Of a DNA stretch of 9,165 nucleotides, positions 1 to 7,528 are shown in pieces. Both the position numbers and the translations under genes were made by a program. Position 1 is the stretch's first letter, and each line of letters starts with the position of its first letter. Origin of the DNA: Deltaproteobacteria bacterium (GTDB lineage: Bacteria; Desulfobacterota; Desulfuromonadia; Desulfuromonadales; Geothermobacteraceae). Under the pieces are notes generated by a model. It was not told the DNA's origin, made no database searches, and worked only from the letters and a program-made list of their open reading frames with translations. The stretch lies in the NCBI GenBank assembly GCA_003695205.1, contig RFIO01000326.1, forward strand, positions 1 to 9,165, written 5' to 3'.

Positions 1-312
1 CGCTGCCTGAGGATCGACCCCGAATTCGGCATGGCCCGCAACAATCGCGGCAACCTGCTGCTCAAACTCGGTCGTCTCGACGAGGCCCTGGCCTGTTTCG
101 ATGCCCTGCTGGCCGAATCCTCCGATCTGGCCATCGCCCACTACAACCGCGCCTGCGTCATGGCCCGCAAGCGACAGGTGCGCGAAGCGGTTCGCTCCCT
201 GGAACAGGCGATCGCCCGTGAGCCCGGTTTTCTGCGTGATGCCCTCAACGATCCCGACTTCGATGCGATCCGGCAACGTCCAACCTTTAAGGCCCTGCTG
301 CAGCGCAAATGA
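1..312 (+). CDS. TPR-repeat protein, C-terminal part only
   Basis: The frame is open from base 1, so the gene starts left of the window; 103 residues and the stop codon are visible. They read as tetratricopeptide helices. One repeat carries the N-R-G-N-L-L-L-K-L-G-R-L-D-E-A-L-A-C-F-D pattern (about residues 15-34), and a second carries H-Y-N-R-A with E-A-V-R-S-L-E-Q-A-I (about residues 46-68). The tail D-P-D-F-D-A-I-R-Q-R-P-T-F-K-A-L-L is the short capping segment often seen after the last TPR. TPR domains are protein-protein interaction scaffolds; no catalytic domain is visible here, so partner and location are unknown. The stop TGA overlaps the copA start as ATGA, so the two are probably co-transcribed and translationally coupled. 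An internal ATG at 31 is just part of the open frame. Confidence 0.85.
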   Translation, partial: RCLRIDPEFGMARNNRGNLLLKLGRLDEALACFDALLAESSDLAIAHYNRACVMARKRQVREAVRSLEQAIAREPGFLRDALNDPDFDAIRQRPTFKALLQRK

Positions 313-2957
313 CAATCCGTTACCAGATCCCTGTTGCCGGCATGAAATGCGGCAAATGTGTTGGCCGGGTGACCGGCGCGCTGGAGGCTGTCGAAGGCGT
401 GCAGGCCGTGCGGGTCGAGCTCGATCCGGGGCTGGCCGAGGTGGTTGTGGCAGACGGCGGGCCGTCCCGGGAGGATGTCTGCGATCTGATCGCCGATCTC
501 GGTTTCCGACCCGATGCAGGGGTGGTGGAACAGGCAGGTGAGGATGCCCCCGGCGTCGAGATCACCAGTACGCTGCCCCTGTACGGCATGAGTTGTACCA
601 ACTGCGCCCGCTCGATCGAGAAGGGTGTGGCCGAGCTGTCGGGGGTGGCCGCGGCCGAGGTCAACTTCGCCCTCGAGCAGCTGTCCGTGCGCTACGACCC
701 CGGCCGGGTCGGTCTCGAAGCGATTCGGGCCCGTATCCGTGAACTCGGTTTTCGCGCCGGTCGGGGCGATGAAGCCGATTCGGGGGTGCTGCGGCTGGCC
801 ATCGGCGGCATGACCTGCGCCAACTGCGCCGGCACCATCGAACGCAAACTGAAGGGCCTGAAGGGGGTGGCCGAGGCCCGGGTCAGTCTGGCTGACGAGA
901 CGGCGCACGTGCGCTTCGATCCGGGCGTTGTCGGCCGGCGCCAGATTGTCGAGGCTGTCGTCGAGGCCGGCTACCGGGCGCTGGAGTCCCGTCCGGAGGA
1001 GGATCGCGGGCAGGAGTCCGTCCGGCAGGTACGCTGGCTGGTTCTGGCTGCGGTTCTGTCCTTGCCGATCATGCCGCTGATGTGGTGGGAGCCGTTCGGC
1101 TCGTACACCCTGCCGCTGGTCGCGCTGCTGGCAACCCTGGTGCAGTTTACCGCCGGTCTCACCTTCTATCGCGGAGCCTGGCACGCCCTGCGCAACCGCA
1201 GTGGCAACATGGATGTCCTGGTGGCACTTGGCATCAGCGCAGCCTGGGGCTATTCGACCCTTGCCTGGCTGGGACTGCTGGGAGCCGACAGCCCGGTCTT
1301 TTTCGAAACTGGCGCCCTGCTGGTCACTTTTATTCGTTTCGGCAAATTTCTCGAGGCGCGCGCCCGCGGACGGGCCAGCCGCGCCCTGCGGGAACTGCTG
1401 GACCTCCAGCCGCGTACCGCCCGTATCCTGGTGGGTGAACGGGAAAAGGAGATTCCCGCCGACCTGGTGGAGCCTGGCGACCGCCTGCTGGTGCGTCCCG
1501 GCGAGACCGTTCCCGTCGATGGTGTGATTGTCGAGGGGAGGGCGGCCCTGGATGAGTCGCTGATCACCGGCGAATCGGTGCCTGTTGCCCGATCAGAGGG
1601 GGAGGAGGTTATCGGCGGTACCATCGACCGGGACGGTCGGCTGGTGGTCGAGGCCAGGCGGGTCGGCAGCGAGACCGTTCTGGCCGGCATCACCCGCCTG
1701 GTGGCCGAGGCCCAGGCCGACAAGGCGCCGATCCAGCGCCTGGCCGACCGCATTTCCAACGTCTTTGTGCCGGCAGTGGTTCTGCTGTCGCTGCTGACCT
1801 TCCTTGGCTGGCTTGCGGCCGGTGCCGGATTCCTGTTCGCTTTTCAGACCGGGGTTGCCGTGGTGGTCATCGCCTGTCCCTGCGCCCTGGGGCTGGCCAC
1901 TCCGACCGCCATCATGGTCGGCAGCGCCATCGGCCTGAAGAGAGGCATTCTGTTCAAGAAGGCGTCCGTGCTGGAGCGGATAGCCGGTCTCGAGGTGTTG
2001 CTGCTCGACAAGACCGGGACCCTGACGGCCGGTGATTTCGAACTGACCGACCTGGTTCCGGTCAAAGGGCGTTCCCGGGATGACCTCTTGCGCCTGGCCG
2101 GCGGTCTTGCGGCAGGCAGCAACCACCCCCTGAGCCGGGCCATTGCCGAACAGGCCGGCGCGGAAGGGGGGCGGGTGAATGTTGACGCGGTGCGGGAGGT
2201 CGGCGGCGGCGGTGTTGCCGGCCTGCTTGGCAACCAGCCTGTGCGGCTGGGCAACAGGCATTTTGTACGGGAATCAGGCATCGACATCTCGGCTCTGGAA
2301 TCGGTCGCTGCCGAACTTGAGCAACAGGGCAAGTCGACGGTCTGGGTGGCGCAGGGACAGGAACTGGCAGGTCTGTGTGCCCTGAAGGACCGGCTCAAGC
2401 CGGATGCAGCCGCCGCGGTGGCCGCACTGAAAGGGCTCGGGCTCGAAACGGTGCTGGTGACCGGGGACCGCCGTCAGGTGGCTGAAACCGTTGCCGCCGA
2501 ACTCGGAATCGACCGGGTCGAGGCCGAGGTCCGTCCGGAGGAGAAACTGAAAGTGGTCCAGCGCTTTCGGCGACAGGGTCGCGTGGTCGCCATGGTTGGC
2601 GACGGCATCAATGACGCGCCGGCGCTGGCGGCGGCCGATGTCGGCATTGCCATCGGCAGCGGCACCGATGTGGCGCGCGAAACAGGCGACCTGGTGCTGA
2701 TACACGACCGGGTGATGGATGTCGCCCGTGCCGTCCGGCTTGGCCGGGCGACGTTGCGCAAGATTCGCCAGAATTTTTTCTGGGCATTCATCTACAACCT
2801 GCTCGGCATTCCCCTCGCCGCCGGCCTGTTCTACCCCTGGTTCGGCTGGCTGCTCAAGCCGGAGTTCGCCGGACTGGCCATGGCCTTCTCCAGCGTTTCG
2901 GTTGTGAGCAACAGCCTGCTGCTCAACCGCCGGGCAGGCCGGCTGATGGGAGATTGA
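309..2957 (+). CDS. copA: Cu(+)-exporting P1B-type ATPase CopA with three HMA domains
   Basis: An 882-residue inner-membrane pump that uses ATP to export Cu(I) (possibly Ag(I)) from the cytoplasm. Three N-terminal heavy-metal-associated domains carry CxxC pairs at C14/C17, C96/C99 and C170/C173. The membrane part starts near W243. The actuator motif TGES is at 420-423 and the transmembrane metal site C523-P524-C525 precedes the phosphorylation loop DKTGTLT (D567). H606-P607 is the P1B-specific HP dipeptide in the nucleotide-binding domain, and GDGIND is at 764-769. Y829-N830 and M858-x-x-S861-S862 in the last helices, together with CPC, define the Cu(I) subgroup (P1B-1). Every catalytic residue I looked for is present. 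The length suits three HMA domains; two-HMA relatives such as E. coli CopA are shorter. The start overlaps the TPR stop (ATGA) and has no strong ribosome-binding site of its own. No copper regulator or CopZ chaperone gene is next to it. Confidence 0.95.
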   Translation: MTIRYQIPVAGMKCGKCVGRVTGALEAVEGVQAVRVELDPGLAEVVVADGGPSREDVCDLIADLGFRPDAGVVEQAGEDAPGVEITSTLPLYGMSCTNCARSIEKGVAELSGVAAAEVNFALEQLSVRYDPGRVGLEAIRARIRELGFRAGRGDEADSGVLRLAIGGMTCANCAGTIERKLKGLKGVAEARVSLADETAHVRFDPGVVGRRQIVEAVVEAGYRALESRPEEDRGQESVRQVRWLVLAAVLSLPIMPLMWWEPFGSYTLPLVALLATLVQFTAGLTFYRGAWHALRNRSGNMDVLVALGISAAWGYSTLAWLGLLGADSPVFFETGALLVTFIRFGKFLEARARGRASRALRELLDLQPRTARILVGEREKEIPADLVEPGDRLLVRPGETVPVDGVIVEGRAALDESLITGESVPVARSEGEEVIGGTIDRDGRLVVEARRVGSETVLAGITRLVAEAQADKAPIQRLADRISNVFVPAVVLLSLLTFLGWLAAGAGFLFAFQTGVAVVVIACPCALGLATPTAIMVGSAIGLKRGILFKKASVLERIAGLEVLLLDKTGTLTAGDFELTDLVPVKGRSRDDLLRLAGGLAAGSNHPLSRAIAEQAGAEGGRVNVDAVREVGGGGVAGLLGNQPVRLGNRHFVRESGIDISALESVAAELEQQGKSTVWVAQGQELAGLCALKDRLKPDAAAAVAALKGLGLETVLVTGDRRQVAETVAAELGIDRVEAEVRPEEKLKVVQRFRRQGRVVAMVGDGINDAPALAAADVGIAIGSGTDVARETGDLVLIHDRVMDVARAVRLGRATLRKIRQNFFWAFIYNLLGIPLAAGLFYPWFGWLLKPEFAGLAMAFSSVSVVSNSLLLNRRAGRLMGD

Positions 2958-2958
2958 A

Positions 2959-3426
2959 ATGCCGAAGCAGCGACTCCTTATTGGCGTCATCGGCGCCGGG
3001 CGAGCCAGCGAACAGGGCCTTCAGCTGGCTGAAGAGGTCGGACGGGAGCTGGCCCTGGCCGGGGCGGTGCTGGTCTGCGGCGGCCTCGGCGGGATCATGG
3101 AGGCGGCCTGCCGCGGCGCGGCCCGGGCGGGGGGAGAGACCATCGGCCTGCTGCCGGGGGCAAACAGGGATGCTGCCAATCCCTGGGTCGGCATCGCCCT
3201 GCCAACCGATCTCGGCCACGCCCGCAATGTCCTCATCTGCCAGGCTGCTCGGGCGCTGATCGCCATCGAGGGGGAGTACGGCACCCTGTCGGAAATGGCG
3301 GTCGCCCTTAAGCTGGGGCGACCTGTCATCGCCCTGAACAGCTGGAACGACCTGCCCGGTGTCCGTACGGCCGATTCGGCCGCCGACGCGGTCCGGCAGG
3401 CTCTCGACCTGGCCGGGGTCGAATAG
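2959..3426 (+). CDS. SLOG/LOG-like Rossmann nucleotide-binding protein (TIGR00725-type)
   Basis: A 155-residue cytosolic Rossmann-fold protein of the SLOG superfamily, the group that includes LOG/lysine-decarboxylase-like and DprA-like domains. The beta-strand and glycine turn I-G-V-I-G-A-G is at residues 8-14. It is followed by V-C-G-G-L-G-G-I-M-E-A-A, G-E-T-I-G-L-L-P-G, and the signature G105-E-Y-G-T-L-S-E112, a variant of the PGGxGTxxE motif with Glu at 106. Family members bind nucleotides or nucleotide-derived ligands. LOG enzymes release cytokinin bases from their ribotides, but this short type has no settled activity, so no substrate is assigned. The ATG lies 1 nt after the copA stop, with GGGAG at 2948-2952 six bases upstream, so it belongs to the same transcript. 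Residue 156 is a TAG stop. Confidence 0.8.
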   Translation: MPKQRLLIGVIGAGRASEQGLQLAEEVGRELALAGAVLVCGGLGGIMEAACRGAARAGGETIGLLPGANRDAANPWVGIALPTDLGHARNVLICQAARALIAIEGEYGTLSEMAVALKLGRPVIALNSWNDLPGVRTADSAADAVRQALDLAGVE

Positions 3427-3438
3427 TTCGATTGCATT

Positions 3439-3452
3439 GCCCCGACCGGGGC
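3439..3452 (+). repeat. Perfect hairpin with GACC loop in the DHH gene leader
   Basis: GCCCC-GACC-GGGGC is a 5-bp perfect stem with a 4-nt loop. It can also be read as a 6-bp inverted repeat around AC. It fills most of the 42-bp gap between the SLOG gene and the GTG start at 3469, ending just upstream of the ribosome-binding site (AAAGGG, 3456-3461). There is no T-run after it, so it is not an intrinsic terminator. It has the same loop and core as the elements at 4604, 5762 and 8433. Confidence 0.5.
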
Positions 3453-3468
3453 CTGAAAGGGATGTGAC

Positions 3469-4497
3469 GTGCAGCTTGAACGCTCGCGGGAATTTTCCCG
3501 CCAGTTCCTCGACTGGGTGCGCGGCAAGGGCAAGGTCCTGATTGTCGCGCACGACAACCCGGACCCCGACTCGCTGGCCGGAGCGGCGGCCCTGAAACAC
3601 CTGCTGCTCAAGACCACGGGACAGGAGGCGGTTATTGCCTACGGCGGCATGATCGGCCGGGGAGAGAACCGCACCATGGCCATCGAACTGGAAATCGACG
3701 CTGTTCATTTTGACCGGGTCGATGTCGACCAGTTCCAGGTGATCTGCATGGTCGATACCCAACCCGGCACCGGCAATAACAGTTTCCCGGACAACCGGCC
3801 GGTTCATCTGGTCATCGATCACCATCCGCGCCGTGAGGCGACCGATACCTGCCGCTGGGTCGACGTGCGCGAGGACTATGGCGCCTCTGCCACCATCCTG
3901 CTTGAGTATCTGCTCGCCAACGACGTCAGTTTCGGGACACGGCTGGCGACCATCCTCTTCTATGCGATCAAGTCCGAAACCCAGGATCTTGGCCGCGACT
4001 GGGTGCGCGCCGACCGGGAGGCTTATCTCTACCTGCTGCCCCTGGCGAACAACCGCATCCTCTACCGGGTGACCCACCCCAAGGTGCCGCGCGACTACTA
4101 CTTCAGCTACAACCGGGCCATCGAGAATTCCAGGATCTATGACGATCTGCTCGTTTTCAACCTCTACCGGGTCGACAATGCTGATATCGTGGCCGAGATG
4201 GCCGATTTCCTGCTGCGCATGGAAGGGGTCGAGCTGGTTCTCGGCATGGGGCACGATGGTACGGATGTCTTTCTGTCGCTGCGGACGTCCCAGCCCGAGA
4301 TCAATGCCGGCAGCCTGATCCGCACCCTGATGGCCGATCTGGGGACCGCCGGCGGTCATCACACCACGGCCGGTGGCCAGATCAGGGATTATCCCGACTC
4401 GCAGACCGCCCTGCGCAAGCTCGAGCGGCGTCTGACCCGCAGGCTGCAGGAGGCGCTTGACCATCGCCCGGTCAAGGGGCGGAGGCTGATTTCCTAG
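3469..4497 (+). CDS. DHH/DHHA1-family phosphoesterase, NrnA-like
   Basis: A 342-residue cytosolic metal-dependent phosphoesterase. The N-terminal DHH domain has motif I H28-D-N-P-D32-P-D34, motif II V-D96-T, the signature D117-H118-H119, and a later acidic residue D173 in E-T-Q-D-L-G. These are the usual Mn(II)-binding positions. The C-terminal DHHA1 domain carries the substrate-binding G295-G-H-H-T-T-A-G-G303. There are no visible CBS, PAS or membrane segments, so it resembles stand-alone NrnA-type enzymes. Those hydrolyse short oligoribonucleotides, pAp, or linear cyclic-dinucleotide products; the exact substrate cannot be read from sequence. The start must be GTG 3469: an in-frame TGA lies at 3454-3456 and no other start codon follows it, and GGG at 3459-3461 is seven bases upstream. 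The gene is probably the last of the copA transcript, since a new promoter lies downstream. Confidence 0.85.
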   Translation: MQLERSREFSRQFLDWVRGKGKVLIVAHDNPDPDSLAGAAALKHLLLKTTGQEAVIAYGGMIGRGENRTMAIELEIDAVHFDRVDVDQFQVICMVDTQPGTGNNSFPDNRPVHLVIDHHPRREATDTCRWVDVREDYGASATILLEYLLANDVSFGTRLATILFYAIKSETQDLGRDWVRADREAYLYLLPLANNRILYRVTHPKVPRDYYFSYNRAIENSRIYDDLLVFNLYRVDNADIVAEMADFLLRMEGVELVLGMGHDGTDVFLSLRTSQPEINAGSLIRTLMADLGTAGGHHTTAGGQIRDYPDSQTALRKLERRLTRRLQEALDHRPVKGRRLIS

Positions 4498-4567
4498 CCC
4501 GGACTGTTCATGGGGGCATCGCCGATTGCGGCAGAAAATTTCGTGAAAGCCCCTGCGCTGGCCCGCG

Positions 4568-4597
4568 TTGACAGGTCCGTTGCGCCGGGGGTATATA
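4568..4597 (+). promoter_or_regulatory. Sigma70-type promoter for the amidase-rph-rdgB unit
   Basis: TTGACA (4568-4573, perfect -35) is followed after 18 bp by TATATA (4592-4597, 4 of 6 to TATAAT). It lies in the 156-bp gap after the DHH gene, about 56 bp before the chosen amidase start. The predicted +1 is near 4604. No intrinsic terminator for the upstream unit is evident in 4498-4567, so read-through is possible. Confidence 0.6.
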
Positions 4598-4603
4598 GGA
4601 GCA

Positions 4604-4619
4604 CTGCCCGACCGGGCAG
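4604..4619 (+). repeat. Perfect dyad/hairpin at the predicted transcription start, GACC loop
   Basis: CTGCCC-GACC-GGGCAG is a 6-bp stem with a 4-nt loop; read as DNA it is a 7-bp inverted repeat around AC. It begins about seven bases after the -10 box, at the predicted +1. It could be a repressor operator or a hairpin at the extreme 5' end of the mRNA. Further down the leader, CCAG-CCA-CTGG (4637-4647) overlaps part of the ribosome-binding site GGAG (4646-4649), so the roughly 50-nt leader is structured. Confidence 0.5.
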
Positions 4620-4653
4620 GAGCTCGGCCCGTTTTGCCAGCCACTGGAGACCG

Positions 4654-5732
4654 ATGTTGCGTCCGTACCTCCCTGTCATATTGTCGCTGATGCTGCTGCT
4701 GTGCGCCAGCGAGGCCCTGGCCGTCGTGGAGCTGGCCTGGAGCGGACGCAGGCCCCACCGCATAGAGGAAGTCTACAATCAGCAGGGCGTCGTCTACCTG
4801 CCCATCGACGAGGTGCTGCGAACCCTCGGCATGTCCGGGGACTGGCGCTCGGTGGACCATCGTTATGTCTTTTCCACCCCCGCCGGCAAGGCTTCCCTCT
4901 TTCCCGGTGGTCACTATCTCGAGGTTGAAGGGCGCTTCATCCCGCTGGAAAACCCGGCACGATTCATCGACGGGCGCCTGCGCATCGGTGAGGATTTTGT
5001 CGTCGACCAGCTGCCCGAACTGGTCGGCCGTCCCATCTACTTCCGCAATCTCGACCCGGTCGACAGTGAACTGGAGCAGAGCGACAATCCCATCGATCAG
5101 CTCTTTGCCCTGCTGTTGAAGCGCAAGTCCGGCCAGAAATCCTCCAGCCTGAAGGTGGTCGGTATCGACGTTGGCCACGGCGGTGAGGATGTCGGTACCA
5201 TCGGCCTCAAGGGGACCAAGGAGAAGGATGTTGTCCTTGAGCTGGGACGGCAACTGGAAAAGCAGCTGAAAATGCAGCTCGGACTCGAGGTCTATCTGAG
5301 CCGGGACGGCGATTACAGCCTGAGCCCGGAAGCCAGGCTGAAGGCGCTTTTGCAGCACCAGCCCGATGTCCTGCTGTTGCTGCATGCCCAGGGGCACTTT
5401 TCATCAGCGCCAGCCGGAATCGAATTGTTCGTCCGGCCGGTTGAGGAGATGAGTGCCCGCCAGGCGAGGGATGAACAGAGCCGCGGCAGTCGCCGGCTGG
5501 CAGAGGAGGTGCGTACCTCCCTGGAAGAAGCCGGCTTCAGTGTGAACGACATTGCCGAGGCACCGCTCCTGCCCCTTGGCAGGGGGGATTTGCCGACCCT
5601 GCTGATCGAAGCGGGCTATCTGACCAACCCCGATGATGTTGCGGTTCTGACCGATGCCGACGCCCGCGAGGAGTTTGCCCGCGCCTTGCTCGAAGGGTTG
5701 AAACGGTTCAGCCGTGAACCAAGGAGTCGCCA

Positions 5733-5736
<4 letters not shown>
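4654..5736 (+). CDS. Secreted N-acetylmuramoyl-L-alanine amidase (Amidase_3) with N-terminal stalk-like domain
   Basis: A 360-residue zinc amidase that would cleave the MurNAc-L-Ala bond of peptidoglycan in the periplasm, as in septum splitting or wall turnover. Residues 1-23 are a Sec signal (R3, then a Leu-rich core to L16, with likely cleavage after A-L-A23). Residues about 46-125 follow the pattern V-Y-L-P-I-D-E-V-L, G-D-W, an E-V-E-G-R-F-I-P-L turn and R-L-R-I-G-E-D-F-V. This resembles the copper-amine-oxidase N1 (stalk) domain rather than AMIN. The catalytic domain follows from about 165: G-I-D-V-G-H175-G-G, E190-K-D, H244 in L-L-L-H-A-Q, and E319 in L-L-I-E-A-G-Y-L-T-N-P, the expected zinc ligands and catalytic Glu. 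The frame is open back to an ATG at 4510, but that stretch would cover the promoter and reads unlike protein. ATG 4654 has GGAG at 4646-4649 and gives the signal peptide. Confidence 0.85.
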
Positions 5737-6469
<733 letters not shown>

Positions 6470-6473
<4 letters not shown>

Positions 6474-7069
6474 AGATCGTGGTGGCAACCTCCAATGCCG
6501 GCAAGCTCAAGGAGATCGCCCGTCTGCTCGCCGACCAGCCGGTCGAGCTGATCAATCTGGCCGATCTCGATTCTGTTCCGGAAATTGTCGAGGATGGCGA
6601 CACCTTTGCCGCCAACGCCGAAAAGAAGGCACTGACGGTGGCGCGTGCCACCGGCCAGCCGACCTTGGCGGACGATTCCGGGCTGACGGTCGCTGCCCTT
6701 GGCGGGGCCCCCGGAGTCCATTCGGCCCGCTATGCCGGCGAGAATGCCGATGATGCCGCCAACAACCGCAGGCTGCTGCAGGAGTTGGAAGGTGTGCCCG
6801 AATCGGAGCGCTCAGCCGCCTTTGTCTGTGACCTCGCCTTCGTGTTGCCGGATGGGCGCTGCTGGCACTTCACCGGCAAAATGGCCGGCAGGATATTGAA
6901 CGAGGGGAGGGGGACTGGCGGTTTCGGCTACGATCCCTTATTCTATCTGGAGGAGCACGGCTGTACCCTTGCCGAGATGCCGCTCGATCGGAAGAACGCC
7001 ATCAGCCACCGCGGTCAGGCGCTCCGGCGGTTCCGGGAGGCACTCCCCAAGCTGTTGCGCACCCTTTGA
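6470..7069 (+). CDS. rdgB: XTP/dITP diphosphatase (non-canonical purine NTP pyrophosphatase)
   Basis: A 199-residue Ham1/RdgB enzyme that hydrolyses dITP, ITP and XTP to the monophosphates and pyrophosphate, keeping deaminated purines out of nucleic acids. The motifs are T-S-N-A-G-K-L-K-E-I near residues 7-16, D68-D69-S-G-L (D69 matches the E. coli catalytic Asp), G-A-P-G-V-H-S-A-R-Y-A-G, G-G-F152-G-Y-D-P-L-F, and K-N-A-I-S179-H-R-G-Q-A. The length is typical and all motifs are intact. The start is GTG, overlapping the rph stop as GTGA. A G-rich stretch (GGGGGA, 6458-6463) lies just upstream. It is translationally coupled to rph and probably shares the amidase promoter. A 22-bp gap leads to the next gene. 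Confidence 0.95.
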
Positions 7070-7091
7070 ACCCTGTCGGAAAGGGCCGCCC

Positions 7092-7514
7092 ATGAACAAG
7101 CTGACGCGGTCGTCAGTCTGTCTCATTCTTCTTCTCATCCTGTCCGGATGCGAAGCCTATCTTCCCGCCACCAGCAAACAGATGCAGGATGCCATCAAGG
7201 CCAGCCAGCAGGCGGCCCGGTCCGAGGAAAAGGCCTGGGCCCTGGTATTGCGCATGGAGGAGATGGCCAAAAGGATGGAAAAGAGCGCCGGCCGAATTGA
7301 AGAGGCCGCCAGACGGGCGGAGCAGGCCGCCCTGCGGGCCGAACAGGCAGCTGAACAGGCCAGCCTCAAAAACAAGCAGGCGGCCGCCGCCGCCAGTCGG
7401 GCCTTTCTCGATGCCGAGCGCGCGGCCCAGGAAGCTCGCAAGATCGAGGAGCAGGAGGGGCAGTCGCTGCAACAGGTTCTCGAATTCCTGCGAGAACTCG
7501 GCTACAAGCCCTGA
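7092..7514 (+). CDS. Alanine-rich coiled-coil outer-membrane lipoprotein
   Basis: A 140-residue lipoprotein of no recognised named family. The signal has K3 and R6, a hydrophobic core L11-L17, and the lipobox L17-S-G-C20. Glu at +2 rather than Asp favours sorting to the outer membrane. From about residue 28 to 125 the chain is almost all Ala, Glu, Gln, Arg and Lys with heptad spacing. R-A-E-Q-A-A-L (75-81) and R-A-E-Q-A-A-E (82-88) are tandem heptads, so a long alpha-helical coiled coil (alanine zipper) spanning the periplasm is likely. The C-terminus is L-G-Y-K-P, ending in Pro. The ATG is preceded by GGAAAGGG (7078-7085), six bases away; the gene lies 22 bp after rdgB and is probably the last in the unit. 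It resembles Lpp/OprI-type alanine-zipper lipoproteins in architecture only. Confidence 0.75.
   Translation: MNKLTRSSVCLILLLILSGCEAYLPATSKQMQDAIKASQQAARSEEKAWALVLRMEEMAKRMEKSAGRIEEAARRAEQAALRAEQAAEQASLKNKQAAAAASRAFLDAERAAQEARKIEEQEGQSLQQVLEFLRELGYKP
7476..7497. repeat. Inverted repeat at the 3' end of the lipoprotein gene
   Basis: GTTCTCG-AATTCCTG-CGAGAAC is a perfect 7-bp stem with an 8-nt loop, extendable by one G-U pair on the + strand RNA. It sits within the last codons, 17 nt before the stop, between two convergent genes only 14 bp apart. No U-run follows on either strand, so it is at most a weak or factor-assisted transcription block. It could equally be a codon coincidence. Confidence 0.3.
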
Positions 7515-7528
7515 TCCGCTATCCTGTC

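Noticed and set aside
141..1184. A 347-codon minus-strand open frame opposite the TPR and copA genes
   Set aside because: No recognisable domain; it lies opposite the HMA domains of copA, whose motifs are intact on the plus strand.
4510..4653. Longer amidase start at ATG 4510 (48 extra residues)
   Set aside because: The extra residues precede and bury the signal peptide, cover a good promoter and its +1 dyad, and have no ribosome-binding site as good as that at 4646-4649.
2923..5397. An 824-codon open frame on the minus strand opposite the SLOG, DHH and amidase genes
   Set aside because: It is the antisense shadow of three well-recognised genes in GC-rich DNA, has no recognisable domain, and crosses the amidase promoter and intergenic gaps. 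Ribosome profiling on that strand would be needed to revive it.
7500..7514. Covalent peptidoglycan attachment of the coiled-coil lipoprotein through a C-terminal lysine, as in Lpp
   Set aside because: The chain ends in Lys-Pro, so the lysine is not terminal, unlike the C-terminal Lys used in Lpp.
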